A program made the position numbers and the translations under genes. The notes below the pieces were generated by a model. That model searched no databases. It had not been told where the DNA came from and saw only the letters and a program-made list of their open reading frames with translations. From NCBI GenBank assembly GCA_035534495.1, contig DATLRW010000052.1, positions 1-64,000 of the forward strand: a stretch of DNA of 64,000 bases, read 5' to 3'. Positions 8,181 through 17,327 of this stretch are shown piece after piece (the stretch's first letter is position 1; the number at the start of each line of letters is the position of its first letter). This DNA is from JAKASX01 sp035534495. Lineage in GTDB: Bacteria > Acidobacteriota > Terriglobia > Acidiferrales > UBA7541.

Positions 8181-9716
8181 TTATGCCTTTTGCAAGAGCG
8201 GTCTCAAATCGCGGATGTCGTTGATTTTCTCCAGGTTGTAAATTTTTTCGATCAGGGCCGAGGTTTTGGCCTCGCCGAGCAGGGAAGCGATGAGGTCGCG
8301 GGCTTTTGCGGCGATTTCTTCGCTGGACATGGGATTTTGCGGGGTGCCGGGAACTTTGTCTACGCGCTGGGTCAAATGCGTGCCATCGGCCAAGGTGACA
8401 TCCACGATGGCGACGCGCAAGGGCATGAGGTGTTGCAACTGTTCGCTGGAAACGAGCGTGACCTTAGCGCGTTCGCGGAGCGTGGCGGGATCCTTCATCC
8501 GCGCGGCATCATTGGCCGAGTGAAACGTCACGGCATTGTCCATCAACATGACCGCGATCATTTGCTGCAGGCAAATGTCCGGCATTTCGCGGTTGTTTAC
8601 GATAGCTGCCTCATCGGTGGCCAGTTGCACCGTCACGTGGCGCACCTGATCCGCCGTGAAAGGATGTTGCTTCCGGAGAAGGACGATGCCCTGTAGAGCC
8701 GCCTGGATGGGCGAGCCCACGCACCATTTCTTGATGTTGGTCCGGTTGATTTCGTAGCGGACGCCCAATTGGTCGATCAAGCCGGCCGGATTGGCGCTGG
8801 GCTTGTAGGCGTCAAAAAAGTTGTCCGCGCCCGAGAAAAGATCCTCGACGCCCGTCCAGCCGTCGTACACAAGCAGGGCGGAGGTGACGCCGCCGCGAGC
8901 GGGCATGCCGGCGAAAACGAAGGATTTTTGTACATGCTGGGTGTCGCGATGCCAGGCGGCCAGGCCGGAGGATTGCTGCGCAGTATAGCCAAGCAACAGC
9001 CGCATCTGGTGAGCGTCCATGCTGGCGATGCAGCCACAAGCGGCAGCCGCGCCGAAAAGAGGGGCAATGCTGTGAGTGCTCCAGTGGCTATCGGCTTCGA
9101 ATTTCTCGGCGCCCAGGGTCATCGTAACTCGCGTGCCGACGTCGTAGCCGAGAGCCACGGCGCGGATGAGCCGCGTGCCGCTGGTGCCGAACATTTCTCC
9201 CACGGCGAGGGCTGCCGGGATAATGCCGCAGGCGGGGTGGGATTGAGAGGGAGCATGCGAATCGTCCGTTTCATCGGAATGAGCCAGCATGCCATTGGCC
9301 AGGGCTGCTTCGATGGGGCCACAAAGAATATTCGACGCAACAACGGTCGAGACCGGCTTACCCCCGTACTTCTGAGCGAACTCGATCCCCTTTTGCCCGG
9401 GTATCAGAGTCGAACCGGAAATCATGGCGGCAAGAGTATCCAGGATATGCTCTTTGGTTTTTTCGGCCGCTTCGGCGGGCAGGGGACGGTCACCGGCTTC
9501 GCTCATGTAGGTGGAGAGCTTCTCCATGACCGGGCTCACGCCTGGCGCCGCGGGAGCGGTCCCGGCAGGCGCTTCCGTCGATGGCGCGCCCACGGGGAAA
9601 CGTACGGGAAGGGCGGTGGCGGCCAGGGCCATTCCCGCGAACCCGAACATCTCGCGCCGAGTCAACTTCGATTCGTCAGTTTTCTCAAAGAAATCTTTTT
9701 TCGAGTTATCCGGCAT
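8181..9716 (-). CDS. Twin-arginine MmgE/PrpD family protein (copy 2)
   Basis: 511 residues, collinear with and strongly similar to the protein at 6436-7983 along its whole length, so this is a tandem duplication. It carries its own twin-arginine signal (LTRREMFGFAGMALAATALPV, RR at 20-21) and MmgE/PrpD signatures (AHSDETDDSHAPS, SHPACGIIPAALA, LGYTAQQSSGL). ATG 9716 is preceded by GGAGGGAAGG on the minus strand. Classical PrpD is a cytosolic 2-methylcitrate dehydratase; this Tat-type N terminus implies an envelope location. The signal regions of the copies are almost identical, while the residues before them differ, which argues for selection to keep export. Confidence 0.88.
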   Translation of the reverse strand: MPDNSKKDFFEKTDESKLTRREMFGFAGMALAATALPVRFPVGAPSTEAPAGTAPAAPGVSPVMEKLSTYMSEAGDRPLPAEAAEKTKEHILDTLAAMISGSTLIPGQKGIEFAQKYGGKPVSTVVASNILCGPIEAALANGMLAHSDETDDSHAPSQSHPACGIIPAALAVGEMFGTSGTRLIRAVALGYDVGTRVTMTLGAEKFEADSHWSTHSIAPLFGAAAACGCIASMDAHQMRLLLGYTAQQSSGLAAWHRDTQHVQKSFVFAGMPARGGVTSALLVYDGWTGVEDLFSGADNFFDAYKPSANPAGLIDQLGVRYEINRTNIKKWCVGSPIQAALQGIVLLRKQHPFTADQVRHVTVQLATDEAAIVNNREMPDICLQQMIAVMLMDNAVTFHSANDAARMKDPATLRERAKVTLVSSEQLQHLMPLRVAIVDVTLADGTHLTQRVDKVPGTPQNPMSSEEIAAKARDLIASLLGEAKTSALIEKIYNLEKINDIRDLRPLLQKA

Positions 9717-9861
9717 GTCCTTCCCTCCGTATCAAATGAATTTATGATTCCCCCGGGCTGCTTATTCGTTAGCGTCCTTGCATCGCTCGGCGGCGCTAGG
9801 GCCAGTTTACAGACGGCACAAGAAGCCGCAAGAGATACCAACAACAGGCATACATCCAGCC

Positions 9862-10923
9862 TTACCCCTCCACCAGCGAGGCGATCGCAGTTCCGAGTTC
9901 GGTGGTCGAGGCCTTGCCGCCCATGTCCGGCGTACGGAGGCCGGTTTGCGACAAAACTTCGGAAATGGCGTTTTCGATCGCGTCGGCGGCCTCCGGCACG
10001 CCCAGGTGCCGCAGCATCATCGCGCCGGACCCGATCTGGCCGATCGGGTTGGCTACGCCTTTCCCCGCGATGTCGGGCGCGGAGCCGTGAACGGGTTCGA
10101 ACATGGACGGGTACGTCCTTTCCGGATTGAGATTGGCCGAAGGGGCAATGCCGATCGAACCGGCAACGGCCGGGCCCAAGTCCGAAAGGATATCCCCAAA
10201 GAGGTTGGAGCCGACAACCACGTCGAACCAATCCGGATGGCGCACGAAGTGCGCGGTGAGAATATCGATGTGATATTGGTCGGTGCGCACGTCGGGATAT
10301 TCAACGGCCATGCGGCGGAAGCATTCATCCCAGAACGGCATGGTGTGGATGATCCCGTTTGATTTCGTGGCGGAAGTGAGATGCCTGTTTCTGGACTGCG
10401 CCAGTTCGAAGGCAAAACGCAGCACGCGGTCGACGCCGCGTTTTGTAAACACGGACTGTTGGATGGCCATCTCTTCGTCGGTGTCCTGGTAGAGACGTCC
10501 GCCAACGTTGCAGTACTCTCCCTCGTTATTTTCCCGGACGACGCAGAAATCGATCTCACCCGCTTTCCGGTTCCGCAGCGGAGTCTCCATGCCTTCGAAA
10601 AGGCGCACCGGACGAAGATTGACGTATTGGTGGAATCCCCGCCGGATGGGCATGGTGAGGCCCCAAGCCGAAACGTGATCGGGGACGCCGGGGTGGCCAA
10701 CGGCGCCTACGAATATGGCGTCGAACGGCCGTAGTTGCCGCAAGCCGTCCTCGGGCATCATTCGTCCGGTGGCGACGTAGGTTTCGCAGCTCCAATCGAA
10801 AGCATGCCAGTTGCACTCAAACCCGTAGCGCCGGCCGGCGGCGTCCAGGACGCGAATTCCCTCGGGGACAACCTCCTTGCCGATTCCGTCTCCCGGGATG
10901 ACCGCGATGCGAAAAGTTTTCAT
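9862..10923 (-). CDS. Tartrate/D-malate dehydrogenase-like decarboxylating dehydrogenase
   Basis: 353 residues of the isocitrate/isopropylmalate dehydrogenase fold. Visible are the IPGDGIG start, R130-ENNEGEY-137 (typical of the tartrate dehydrogenase/DmlA branch rather than LeuB), K187 in SATKSNG, and the metal-binding aspartates D220 and D244/D248 in GSNLFGDILSDLG. Predicted to oxidise a 2-hydroxy(di)acid with NAD and decarboxylate it in the cytosol; tartrate, D-malate or isopropylmalate cannot be separated by eye. It lies 11 bp downstream of a decayed MmgE/PrpD copy and next to two intact ones, so a shared catabolic role is likely. Confidence 0.85.
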   Translation of the reverse strand: MKTFRIAVIPGDGIGKEVVPEGIRVLDAAGRRYGFECNWHAFDWSCETYVATGRMMPEDGLRQLRPFDAIFVGAVGHPGVPDHVSAWGLTMPIRRGFHQYVNLRPVRLFEGMETPLRNRKAGEIDFCVVRENNEGEYCNVGGRLYQDTDEEMAIQQSVFTKRGVDRVLRFAFELAQSRNRHLTSATKSNGIIHTMPFWDECFRRMAVEYPDVRTDQYHIDILTAHFVRHPDWFDVVVGSNLFGDILSDLGPAVAGSIGIAPSANLNPERTYPSMFEPVHGSAPDIAGKGVANPIGQIGSGAMMLRHLGVPEAADAIENAISEVLSQTGLRTPDMGGKASTTELGTAIASLVEG

Positions 10924-10934
10924 AAGAGCTGTCG

Positions 10935-11300
10935 TTAATTTTCCCCGGCAAACGGCCAGGGCGACGTGGCGCTAGCGTCCGGGATTTTCTCCAGGCTTTT
11001 GACAAACCCCACGGTCTTTTCGGGCCTTGGCCGAGGGCCAATCCGCATATTCGGCACATCCCTTGAACTTTGCAGCCGCTTATGCAAGGGGCATGAAATG
11101 GAAAGGGCCGCGCTTAGGGAAATCCGCGCGGCCTGTGACCACTTGCCCGTCTTTCCGATGGATTGTGAGAAACGCGGCCATCGTGTTGGACCCGGCGCGC
11201 TCGGGCTCAATATCCACATGGAAGTTGACTTTGTGAAGAACCCTCGTAACCCGGCCTTGCATTCCAGATGGAGAATGACAAAGCGGAATTTTATGCTGAA
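10935..11300 (-). pseudogene. C-terminal remnant of a third MmgE/PrpD gene
   Basis: On the minus strand, about 11262-11080 encodes HKVNFHVDIEPERAG and DGQVVTGRADFPKRGP, matching the C-terminal region of MmgE/PrpD proteins. The reading then shifts frame near 11085, and the end of the family (KTVGFVKSLEKIPDAS) continues to the stop at 10935. The N-terminal three quarters is missing. It is followed at once by the dehydrogenase gene, so the ancestral operon was probably PrpD-dehydrogenase. Confidence 0.7.
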
Positions 11301-11387
11301 ATGGGAAGTCGCGCCAGTCCTTCCGCCAGCCTGTCGTTTTTGAAGGGAAAGCGGATCAGGCAGGGCAGGCCCGCCCGCTCGAACGGC

Positions 11388-11927
11388 TCAGGAAATGGGA
11401 CGGTCGCGAATCGTCGCCTCACGATTCTGTTTCGTCGAGCGGATTACGCCGGTCTGATCGACATAGAAATTGCGATAACCGTAGTACTCGGGACGGGCGA
11501 GCATGACGAACGCATGAATGTTCCCGTCGCTCCCCGCCGGCCCCGGAAGATAAACGAGCGAGTAGCCTTCCGTGTGGGCCCCGGAATAGACGGCCGAGGC
11601 CTGGCCGCTGACTTCCTGGATCGTGTTGGGATAGGTTCCTTGCTCTTTGTCATAGGCCGCGACGATTTTCACGACTTGCCGCAGCGCACTGATGGCGCCC
11701 GCTTCGGCTTCGGCGTGGTCCGGCACATCCGGCTTGGGCAAAACGAGCCACACCATGGCCCAGACGGCGCCGATGACCAGCGCCGCTCCCACCAGCGTCC
11801 AGAGCAGCCCCTTGCGTTGGGCTTTTCGCCGGGTGGCTACGGGCTCGGGCGCGAGATTCGCCCCGCAGTACGGGCAGACCTCGCTCGCGGAGTTGATGGT
11901 CTGTTCGCAACTAGGGCAGGTAAACAT
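11388..11927 (-). CDS. Zinc-ribbon membrane protein with pilin-like tail
   Basis: 179 residues. The N-terminal zinc ribbon has C4-x2-C7 and C18-x2-C21 (FTCPSCEQT ... VCPYCGANL). A single transmembrane helix follows at about 41-63. The outer part (AISALRQVVKIVAAYDKEQGTYPNTIQEV and YYGYRNFYVDQTGVIR) resembles the globular domain of type II secretion pseudopilins/type IV pilin-like proteins seen in other acidobacterial hypothetical proteins. Topology suggests a cytosolic zinc ribbon and an external domain. Function unknown; ATG 11927 is the only sensible start. Confidence 0.7.
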   Translation of the reverse strand: MFTCPSCEQTINSASEVCPYCGANLAPEPVATRRKAQRKGLLWTLVGAALVIGAVWAMVWLVLPKPDVPDHAEAEAGAISALRQVVKIVAAYDKEQGTYPNTIQEVSGQASAVYSGAHTEGYSLVYLPGPAGSDGNIHAFVMLARPEYYGYRNFYVDQTGVIRSTKQNREATIRDRPIS

Positions 11928-12244
11928 CAGTGGTTTTTGACCTCACGCCGCAGGTCCGGCGCCGGCGGCGGGCGGACCCGCCGGATTCAGGCCGCTCCCC
12001 GGTTTTCGTCGCGGTGGCTCCCGGAATCGATAGAATGGTGCCGCTCGACCTGATCGGTCATGCAGGTCCCTCCGGTGCGTTGCGCGGGATGATGGACAAG
12101 AGGAGGTCGAATGGGGGCAAGTTCCAGCGGCACGGCAACCCCAACTCTCTCGAATAAAAAAACATCTTAGATTCTTTGGCGGCAGGTGTCTAGCCGGGGA
12201 CGTCTATCCCCGGCCGTAGCAATCGGTGTAATCAGGAGGGTGCC
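11928..12244. other. Intergenic region with hairpin and ribosome-binding site
   Basis: No gene is seen. A perfect 8-bp-stem hairpin (GCCGGGGA cgtcta TCCCCGGC, 12193-12214) precedes the downstream gene, whose ribosome-binding site AGGAGGG is at 12234-12240. The hairpin may terminate upstream transcription or belong to a dispersed repeat. Confidence 0.4.
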
Positions 12245-13756
12245 ATGCTTGCGAAAAAAATGCGCGCGAAAAACAGTAGGGGGAAAGAATGGAAATGGGC
12301 CGGACGTTGTCTCGTGCAGGGGCTCCTGTCGGGGCTCGTGCTGGCGGCATCTCTAACCGCGGCTCCGCTGCCGCCGCAATCGGCCGCGTCGCCGGCCGAG
12401 GTGTCGAGCAGCTCAAAAGGCCGGGTTTCTCTCGCCATCACCCTCTACAACTCGAATTTTGCCCTGGTGCGCGAAGCGCGCCGCGTGCAGTTGCCGGCGG
12501 GCGCGGTGCGGCTCGCGTTCGAGGATGTACCCAACTCGATCGAGTCGTCGACGGTTCACCTCGCGCCCGCGCGAGGGATCGACGTGATGGATCAGTCCTA
12601 CGAATACGATCTGCTCAGCCCCGGGCGGCTGCTCGATAAATACCTGGGTAAGCAGATGACCCTCATCTTTCGCGGCCGGCAAAACGGCGCGACGCATGAA
12701 ACCGACGTCCCCGCCGTTCTGCTTTCGACCAATGGCCCGGTTTGGAAAATCGGCAACGAGATCGTCACCGGCATCCAGCCAAACGGCTATCGGTTTCCCG
12801 AATTGCCCGGCGGGCTCTATAGCAGCCCCACCCTGGTCTGGTCGCTGCGCAACGCTCGGCCGGGCGAGCGCACACTGGAGGTTTCCTACCTCGCCGATCA
12901 AATGAACTGGGACGCGAATTACGTTCTGGATCTCACGCGAAACGGCCAAAAGGGCAGCATCGACGGATGGGTCACGCTCAAAAACAATAGCGGCGCCGCC
13001 TTCGAAAACGCCTCGCTTTCCCTGGTGGCCGGCCAGGTGCATCGCGCGGCTGGGCCGGGGCCACGGCCGATGCCGATGATGCTCAGAGCCCAGGCGGCCG
13101 TCGTCGGCGGCGTGGGCGGGCAATTCACGCAGCAGGCCACGGGGGAATATCACCTGTATCAGCTCAACCGCCGCGTCGACCTGCGCAGCAACGAATCCAA
13201 GCAGATACACCTTCTCTCGGCTCCCGCCGTCCCGGTCGTCGAAACCTACGTGGTCGAAGGCCATTCGGAGATTTTCCGCACGCGCCTGCCCCAGGGCGCG
13301 CCCACGCCGGTGCCCGCGAGCGTCTACCTCTCTTTTCGCAACGACGCGGGTGCGGGGCTTGGCGAGCCCCTGCCGGCCGGAACCGTTCGCGTCTACCAGC
13401 CCGACAGCCAGGGAAATCCCATTTTCCTCGGCGAAGACCGCATCGACCATACGCCCAAGGGCGAAACCGCTCGCCTGAACATCGGAAATGCTTTCGATAT
13501 TACGGCCCGGCGCCGCCAGACCGACTTTCGCGTCATCTCGCCCCGCGTGCGCGAATCCGCCTTCGAAGTGACGCTTCACAACCACAAATCCGAGCCGGTA
13601 ACCGTCGAGGTCCGCGAACCCGTTGGCGGAAGCTGGGAACTGGTCGGGTCGAATTTCCCGGCGAAAAAGCCGAACGCCTTCACGCTCGAATTCGACGTTC
13701 CCGTGCCCGCGGGCGGCTCGGCGACGCTCACCTACCGCGTCCGCGTCACCGACTGA
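12245..13756 (+). CDS. DUF4139 domain-containing secreted protein
   Basis: 503 residues with an N-terminal membrane/signal segment (about residues 24-41), then a beta-rich body. ITLYNSNFALVREARRV and LAFEDVPNSIESSTVHL near the N terminus and SYLADQMNWDANYVLDL in the middle mark the DUF4139 family. Such proteins occur in the envelope of many bacteria; their function is not established. ATG 12245 follows a strong AGGAGGG site. The C-terminal domain (NPVGGSWELVGSNFPAKKPNAF) looks like an immunoglobulin-type fold. It stands alone; the downstream CpxP-like gene on the same strand is 169 bp away. Confidence 0.85.
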   Translation: MLAKKMRAKNSRGKEWKWAGRCLVQGLLSGLVLAASLTAAPLPPQSAASPAEVSSSSKGRVSLAITLYNSNFALVREARRVQLPAGAVRLAFEDVPNSIESSTVHLAPARGIDVMDQSYEYDLLSPGRLLDKYLGKQMTLIFRGRQNGATHETDVPAVLLSTNGPVWKIGNEIVTGIQPNGYRFPELPGGLYSSPTLVWSLRNARPGERTLEVSYLADQMNWDANYVLDLTRNGQKGSIDGWVTLKNNSGAAFENASLSLVAGQVHRAAGPGPRPMPMMLRAQAAVVGGVGGQFTQQATGEYHLYQLNRRVDLRSNESKQIHLLSAPAVPVVETYVVEGHSEIFRTRLPQGAPTPVPASVYLSFRNDAGAGLGEPLPAGTVRVYQPDSQGNPIFLGEDRIDHTPKGETARLNIGNAFDITARRRQTDFRVISPRVRESAFEVTLHNHKSEPVTVEVREPVGGSWELVGSNFPAKKPNAFTLEFDVPVPAGGSATLTYRVRVTD

Positions 13757-13925
13757 GCCCGGCCGCAGCGCAACCGGCAGCCGGTTCCGGGTGGATTATT
13801 TGGAACTTCGGGCCCCTGCCGGGGTAATAAGAGATGGCAGAGGAAGTGCGCTGGTTTGTGGGCGTCCTGGAACCCGGCCAGCGACCTGAACCCGGAATGC
13901 CCCCTAATTTGAGGAGTGTTCGAAA

Positions 13926-14567
13926 ATGCGAATCGCACGCGGAACCGCTTTGGCTCTTTTGGCAGCAATGGTCGGCATTGCGCCCGCATGGGCGCAGGAC
14001 ACCCGGCAAGCCCCGCCCCCCGGCCCGCCGATGACGGCGAATTCAAATGTGACCTGCCGAACGGGGGGTCCTGGCAGGAACAGGATGTTCATCTGGCGCG
14101 AACACGGCATGGGAGGGCCTGGCGGCCGCCGCATGGGCATGGGGTTCGGCCCCGGATTGGGGCTGGCCTCCCGAGTGGACCGGATGGTGAACAATGCGAC
14201 CCTCCGCCAGCGGCTCGGCATCACTGACGCGCAGGCGGCGAAGATCCGCCAGCAGACGACCGATTTCCAGATAGCGCAGATTCGCAGCCGGGCCGATGCG
14301 CAGGTAGGCGAATTGCAACTTCGGAATCTGATCACCGCCGAGACTCCCGACCGCGCGGCGATCGATCAGAAACTGGACGAAATCAGCGCTACCCAACTGG
14401 CCGAGAGAAAGAAACAGGTCGATTACATGCTCGGCCTGCGCAGCGATCTGACACCCGAACAACGGCAGAAGCTCCAGCAGATGCGCGAGGGCTTCGCTCG
14501 CCACGGCTGGCACGGGCACGCGGCTCGGCCGGAATCGGCCCCGTCGTTGCCCCAGACGAACCCGTAG
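13926..14567 (+). CDS. Periplasmic Spy/CpxP-like protein
   Basis: 213 residues with a cleavable signal peptide (residues 1-23, ending AWA). A Pro/Gly-rich linker precedes a helical region with paired LRQRLGITDAQAAKIRQQ and LRSDLTPEQRQKLQQMREG segments, the LTxxQ-type repeats of the Spy/CpxP family. Family members are periplasmic chaperones or metal-stress sensors; here the role is inferred only from fold. The glycine/methionine-rich stretch (GMGGPGGRRMGMGFG) could bind metal, as in CnrX/ZraP-like relatives. No two-component system is adjacent. Confidence 0.72.
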   Translation: MRIARGTALALLAAMVGIAPAWAQDTRQAPPPGPPMTANSNVTCRTGGPGRNRMFIWREHGMGGPGGRRMGMGFGPGLGLASRVDRMVNNATLRQRLGITDAQAAKIRQQTTDFQIAQIRSRADAQVGELQLRNLITAETPDRAAIDQKLDEISATQLAERKKQVDYMLGLRSDLTPEQRQKLQQMREGFARHGWHGHAARPESAPSLPQTNP

Positions 14568-14659
14568 CGGCAGCGCCATCGGCTCGTGGGTCGTCTCCGG
14601 CCCGGCTGCCTTCGGGCCCGTTGCCTTCTGTCATGAATGGCCGATGGCGAAATTACCGG

Positions 14660-14696
14660 TCCTGCTGGGGCCGCGGAACTCGCGGCCCCAGCAGGA
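14660..14696. repeat. Long perfect hairpin palindrome
   Basis: A perfect 16-bp stem around a 5-base loop GAACT: arms TCCTGCTGGGGCCGCG (14660-14675) and its exact complement (14681-14696). It sits in the 349-bp gap between the CpxP-like gene and the next CDS, and no other feature is seen there. Followed by ATTTCC only, so a terminator is possible but a dispersed palindrome fits equally well. Confidence 0.6.
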
Positions 14697-14916
14697 ATTT
14701 CCCTCTGTAGCGTTCGAGCCTTTTTCTGCTTGGGGTCCTGCTCTGGGTTTTCGCTCGGGGACTGCGTTCGAGCGCTTCGTTCGGAGGTGTACGTGGCTGG
14801 CCTGGACCACCCTTTGGCCCTTGCCTGAATCGAAATGATCAGAAACCATCAGTAGAGGTGTCCGACCGGAGGCAATCGAGCTGCGAGATCCCGGAAACTG
14901 TCGACCATCCCGAGAG

Positions 14917-16404
14917 ATGAGGATGTCTCGTGTTGCCATGTGTGCCGGTGCGGTTGTTTTCTGCGCGGTCGGCTCGTTTTCCCAGGCGAAGCCAGTTCCG
15001 CGGACGCCCAAGGGTGTGCCGGAGTTGGCCACGCCGCAGACGCCTCCCCCTTCCGGGCTTGTCCGGCCCCAATCTCTCAGCCACCAACCTCTCCGGCCCC
15101 CCCAGTCTGTCAATCAAAGGCTGGCGCCGCGTAAGGCTTTGTCCGAAACCAAACTCATCCAACTGACCCTGCCCGTGGGTACGCCGCTGCGGGTGGCGTT
15201 GCTCAAGAAAGTCGCAATCGGGAAGGTGGGCCGGCCGGTTGTCGCCCTGGTCATCGAGCCGGTCTATTCATTCAATCGCGTTGTGGTGCCCGCCGGCAGC
15301 CAGGTCGATGGCAAGGTGATCCGGATTGTCCCCGCATCGAAATTCCGGCGCGCCGAGGCGATGATGAATGGCAATTTCACGCCGCTCGCGACTGCCCGGA
15401 TCGAATTCGATACGCTGGTGCTCAAGAATGGCGCTCGCATGCCGATCGATACGCGCGTCTCGCCGGGGATTCGGGACGTCATCCGCCTGGTTGCGAAGCA
15501 GAACAGGCCGGTGAAGGCGGGCTTGTTCCACCGGCTGAAACGGGACGCCAGCCAGCAGTGGCATGGCGCGCTGCATCAGGCGAAGAAGATCGTCAGTTTC
15601 CGCTATGTGAAGAATCTCGCGATCCACGAGCTTCCCTATCACCGCCGGTATTTGCGCCGCGGCACGGTCTTCGATGCCGATCTGCTTCATCCGTTGCGCT
15701 GCGGCCAGGAGACGCTCACCGCCGGTGATCTGGCCGATTATGGCGATCCGCCGTCGGCGAACAGCGTTGTCGAGGCGCGTCTGGTGACGGCGCTCAGTTC
15801 GGCCACCGCGCGCAAGGGAACCCCGGTCGTGGCGGTCATCACCGAGCCGCTTTATTCGCGTGACAGGAAGCTGTTGCTGCCCGAAGGCGCGCGCCTCGAG
15901 GGCGTCGTCGTCGAGGCGCACCCGGCCAGGCATTTCCATCACAACGGCCTGCTGCGCATTGCCATTCACAAGATGAGGTTGCCCTCGGGCGCCGCGAGCC
16001 TCGTCGATGCGAACGTCACGGGCCTCGCCGTGGGCAGCGGCACGCACATCCAGCTCGATTCGGAAGACGGCGCCACCATTGCCGAGCACAAAACGCGCTA
16101 TCTCGATACCGTTCTTTCCCTGGCCATCGCGACCTCGACGTTCGATTCCGAGGCCGGCCGCGCCGCCGGTGGCCAGGGCAGCGACCTCACGAACCGCGGG
16201 CTGGCCGGCGGTTCGGGTTTCCGTATGGTCGGCTTGGTCGCGGGCGCGCTGGTCAGTTCGCGCATCATGGGACAGGCGCTTGGCATCTACGGGGCCGCCT
16301 GGTCCGTCTACGATCATTTCATTGCCGACGGCCGCAACGTCGTCCTGCGAAAGGACACGCCGATGACCATCGCGTTCGGTTCCCAGCAACCCGCAGGCGA
16401 TTAG
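14917..16404 (+). CDS. Secreted protein with two VirB10-like modules
   Basis: 495 residues; signal peptide to about residue 24. The body contains the same module twice: LPVGTPLRVALLKKVAIG ... VEPVYS-type segment (about residues 85-190) and VTALSSATARKGTPVVAV ... EPLYSRDRKLLLPEGARL (about 287-370). Each combines a GTPxxA start, a second strand ending PVYS/PLYS and a PxGxxxxGxV strand, as in the TrbI/VirB10 C-terminal barrel and similar envelope proteins. The C terminus has a glycine-rich hydrophobic segment (LVAGALVSSRIMGQALGIYG). No conjugation genes are nearby, so an envelope role outside type IV secretion is likely. Function unknown. Confidence 0.65.
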   Translation: MRMSRVAMCAGAVVFCAVGSFSQAKPVPRTPKGVPELATPQTPPPSGLVRPQSLSHQPLRPPQSVNQRLAPRKALSETKLIQLTLPVGTPLRVALLKKVAIGKVGRPVVALVIEPVYSFNRVVVPAGSQVDGKVIRIVPASKFRRAEAMMNGNFTPLATARIEFDTLVLKNGARMPIDTRVSPGIRDVIRLVAKQNRPVKAGLFHRLKRDASQQWHGALHQAKKIVSFRYVKNLAIHELPYHRRYLRRGTVFDADLLHPLRCGQETLTAGDLADYGDPPSANSVVEARLVTALSSATARKGTPVVAVITEPLYSRDRKLLLPEGARLEGVVVEAHPARHFHHNGLLRIAIHKMRLPSGAASLVDANVTGLAVGSGTHIQLDSEDGATIAEHKTRYLDTVLSLAIATSTFDSEAGRAAGGQGSDLTNRGLAGGSGFRMVGLVAGALVSSRIMGQALGIYGAAWSVYDHFIADGRNVVLRKDTPMTIAFGSQQPAGD

Positions 16405-16550
16405 AATCCTCCGGCCGGTCAACTCACACGCGAAAAATTCGGAATGGAAAGCCTGCGGGATCGCCATGCAGCGGACAGGCTTTTTCCGGCCGGGCAACGT
16501 TCCGGGGCAGACAAAATAGGTCCCGGCCGGCCCAAAGCCGGCCGGCGCAA

Positions 16551-17327
16551 CTAGCGGATGACGCCGGCGAGCGGGCTGGAGGCTGTGGCGTAGAGCTTCT
16601 TTTCGATGCGGCCGGCGAGAAACGCCTTGCGGCCGCCGTCCACCGCGGCGCGCATGGCCTCGGCCATGAGGACCGGTTCGTGCGCTCCGGCAATGGCGGT
16701 ATTCATCAGCACGCCCTCGAAGCCGAGTTCCATGGCGAGCGTGGCGTCGCTGGCCGTGCCGACCCCGGCATCGACGATGAGCGGAACCTCGGTGATGCGC
16801 TCGCGGAGAATGCGCAGATTCGTCGTGTTCTGAATGCCGAGCCCGGAGCCGATCGGCGCGCCGAGCGGCATCACCGCGGCCGCCCCCGCCTCGACGAGTT
16901 TGCGGGCAACGATCAGGTCGTCGGTCGTGTAGGGAAGCACGATGAACCCTTCGGCGACGAGCGTGCGCGTGGCGGCGAGAAGCTGATCGGTGTCGGGGAA
17001 AAGGGTTTGCTGATCGCCAATGACTTCGAGCTTGATCCAGTTCGACAGGCCCAGCTCGCGCGCCAGGTGCGCCGTGCGAATCGCTTCGTCGGCTGTGTAG
17101 CAGCCGGCGGTGTTGGGCAGCAGGAAATAACGCTCGCCGTCGAGATGATCGAGCAAGGTCTCGCCCGGCCGGTCGGCCAGTTGGATGCGCCGCAGGGCGA
17201 CGGTCACCATGTCGGCGCCCGAGGCTTCGATGGCCTGGGCCATGTCGCGCAGGGTGCGGTACTTGCCCGTCCCGACGATCAGGCGCGAGCGAAACGTGCG
17301 GCCGGCAATGACAAGCGGATCTTCCAT
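16551..17327 (-). CDS. thiG: Thiazole synthase ThiG
   Basis: 258 residues, full length. A TIM-barrel with SRLIVGTGKY at the start, the Schiff-base lysine in LSNWIKLEVIGD, the phosphate-binding region PLGAPIGSGLGI, and VDAGVGTASDA plus GVLMNTAIAGA near the end. ThiG condenses 1-deoxyxylulose-5-phosphate, dehydroglycine and ThiS-thiocarboxylate to the thiazole of thiamine in the cytosol. Start ATG 17327 has CAGGAG 7 bp upstream; a longer frame from 17390 is unsupported. The usual neighbours thiS, thiH/thiO and thiE are absent from the window. Confidence 0.95.
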   Translation of the reverse strand: MEDPLVIAGRTFRSRLIVGTGKYRTLRDMAQAIEASGADMVTVALRRIQLADRPGETLLDHLDGERYFLLPNTAGCYTADEAIRTAHLARELGLSNWIKLEVIGDQQTLFPDTDQLLAATRTLVAEGFIVLPYTTDDLIVARKLVEAGAAAVMPLGAPIGSGLGIQNTTNLRILRERITEVPLIVDAGVGTASDATLAMELGFEGVLMNTAIAGAHEPVLMAEAMRAAVDGGRKAFLAGRIEKKLYATASSPLAGVIR

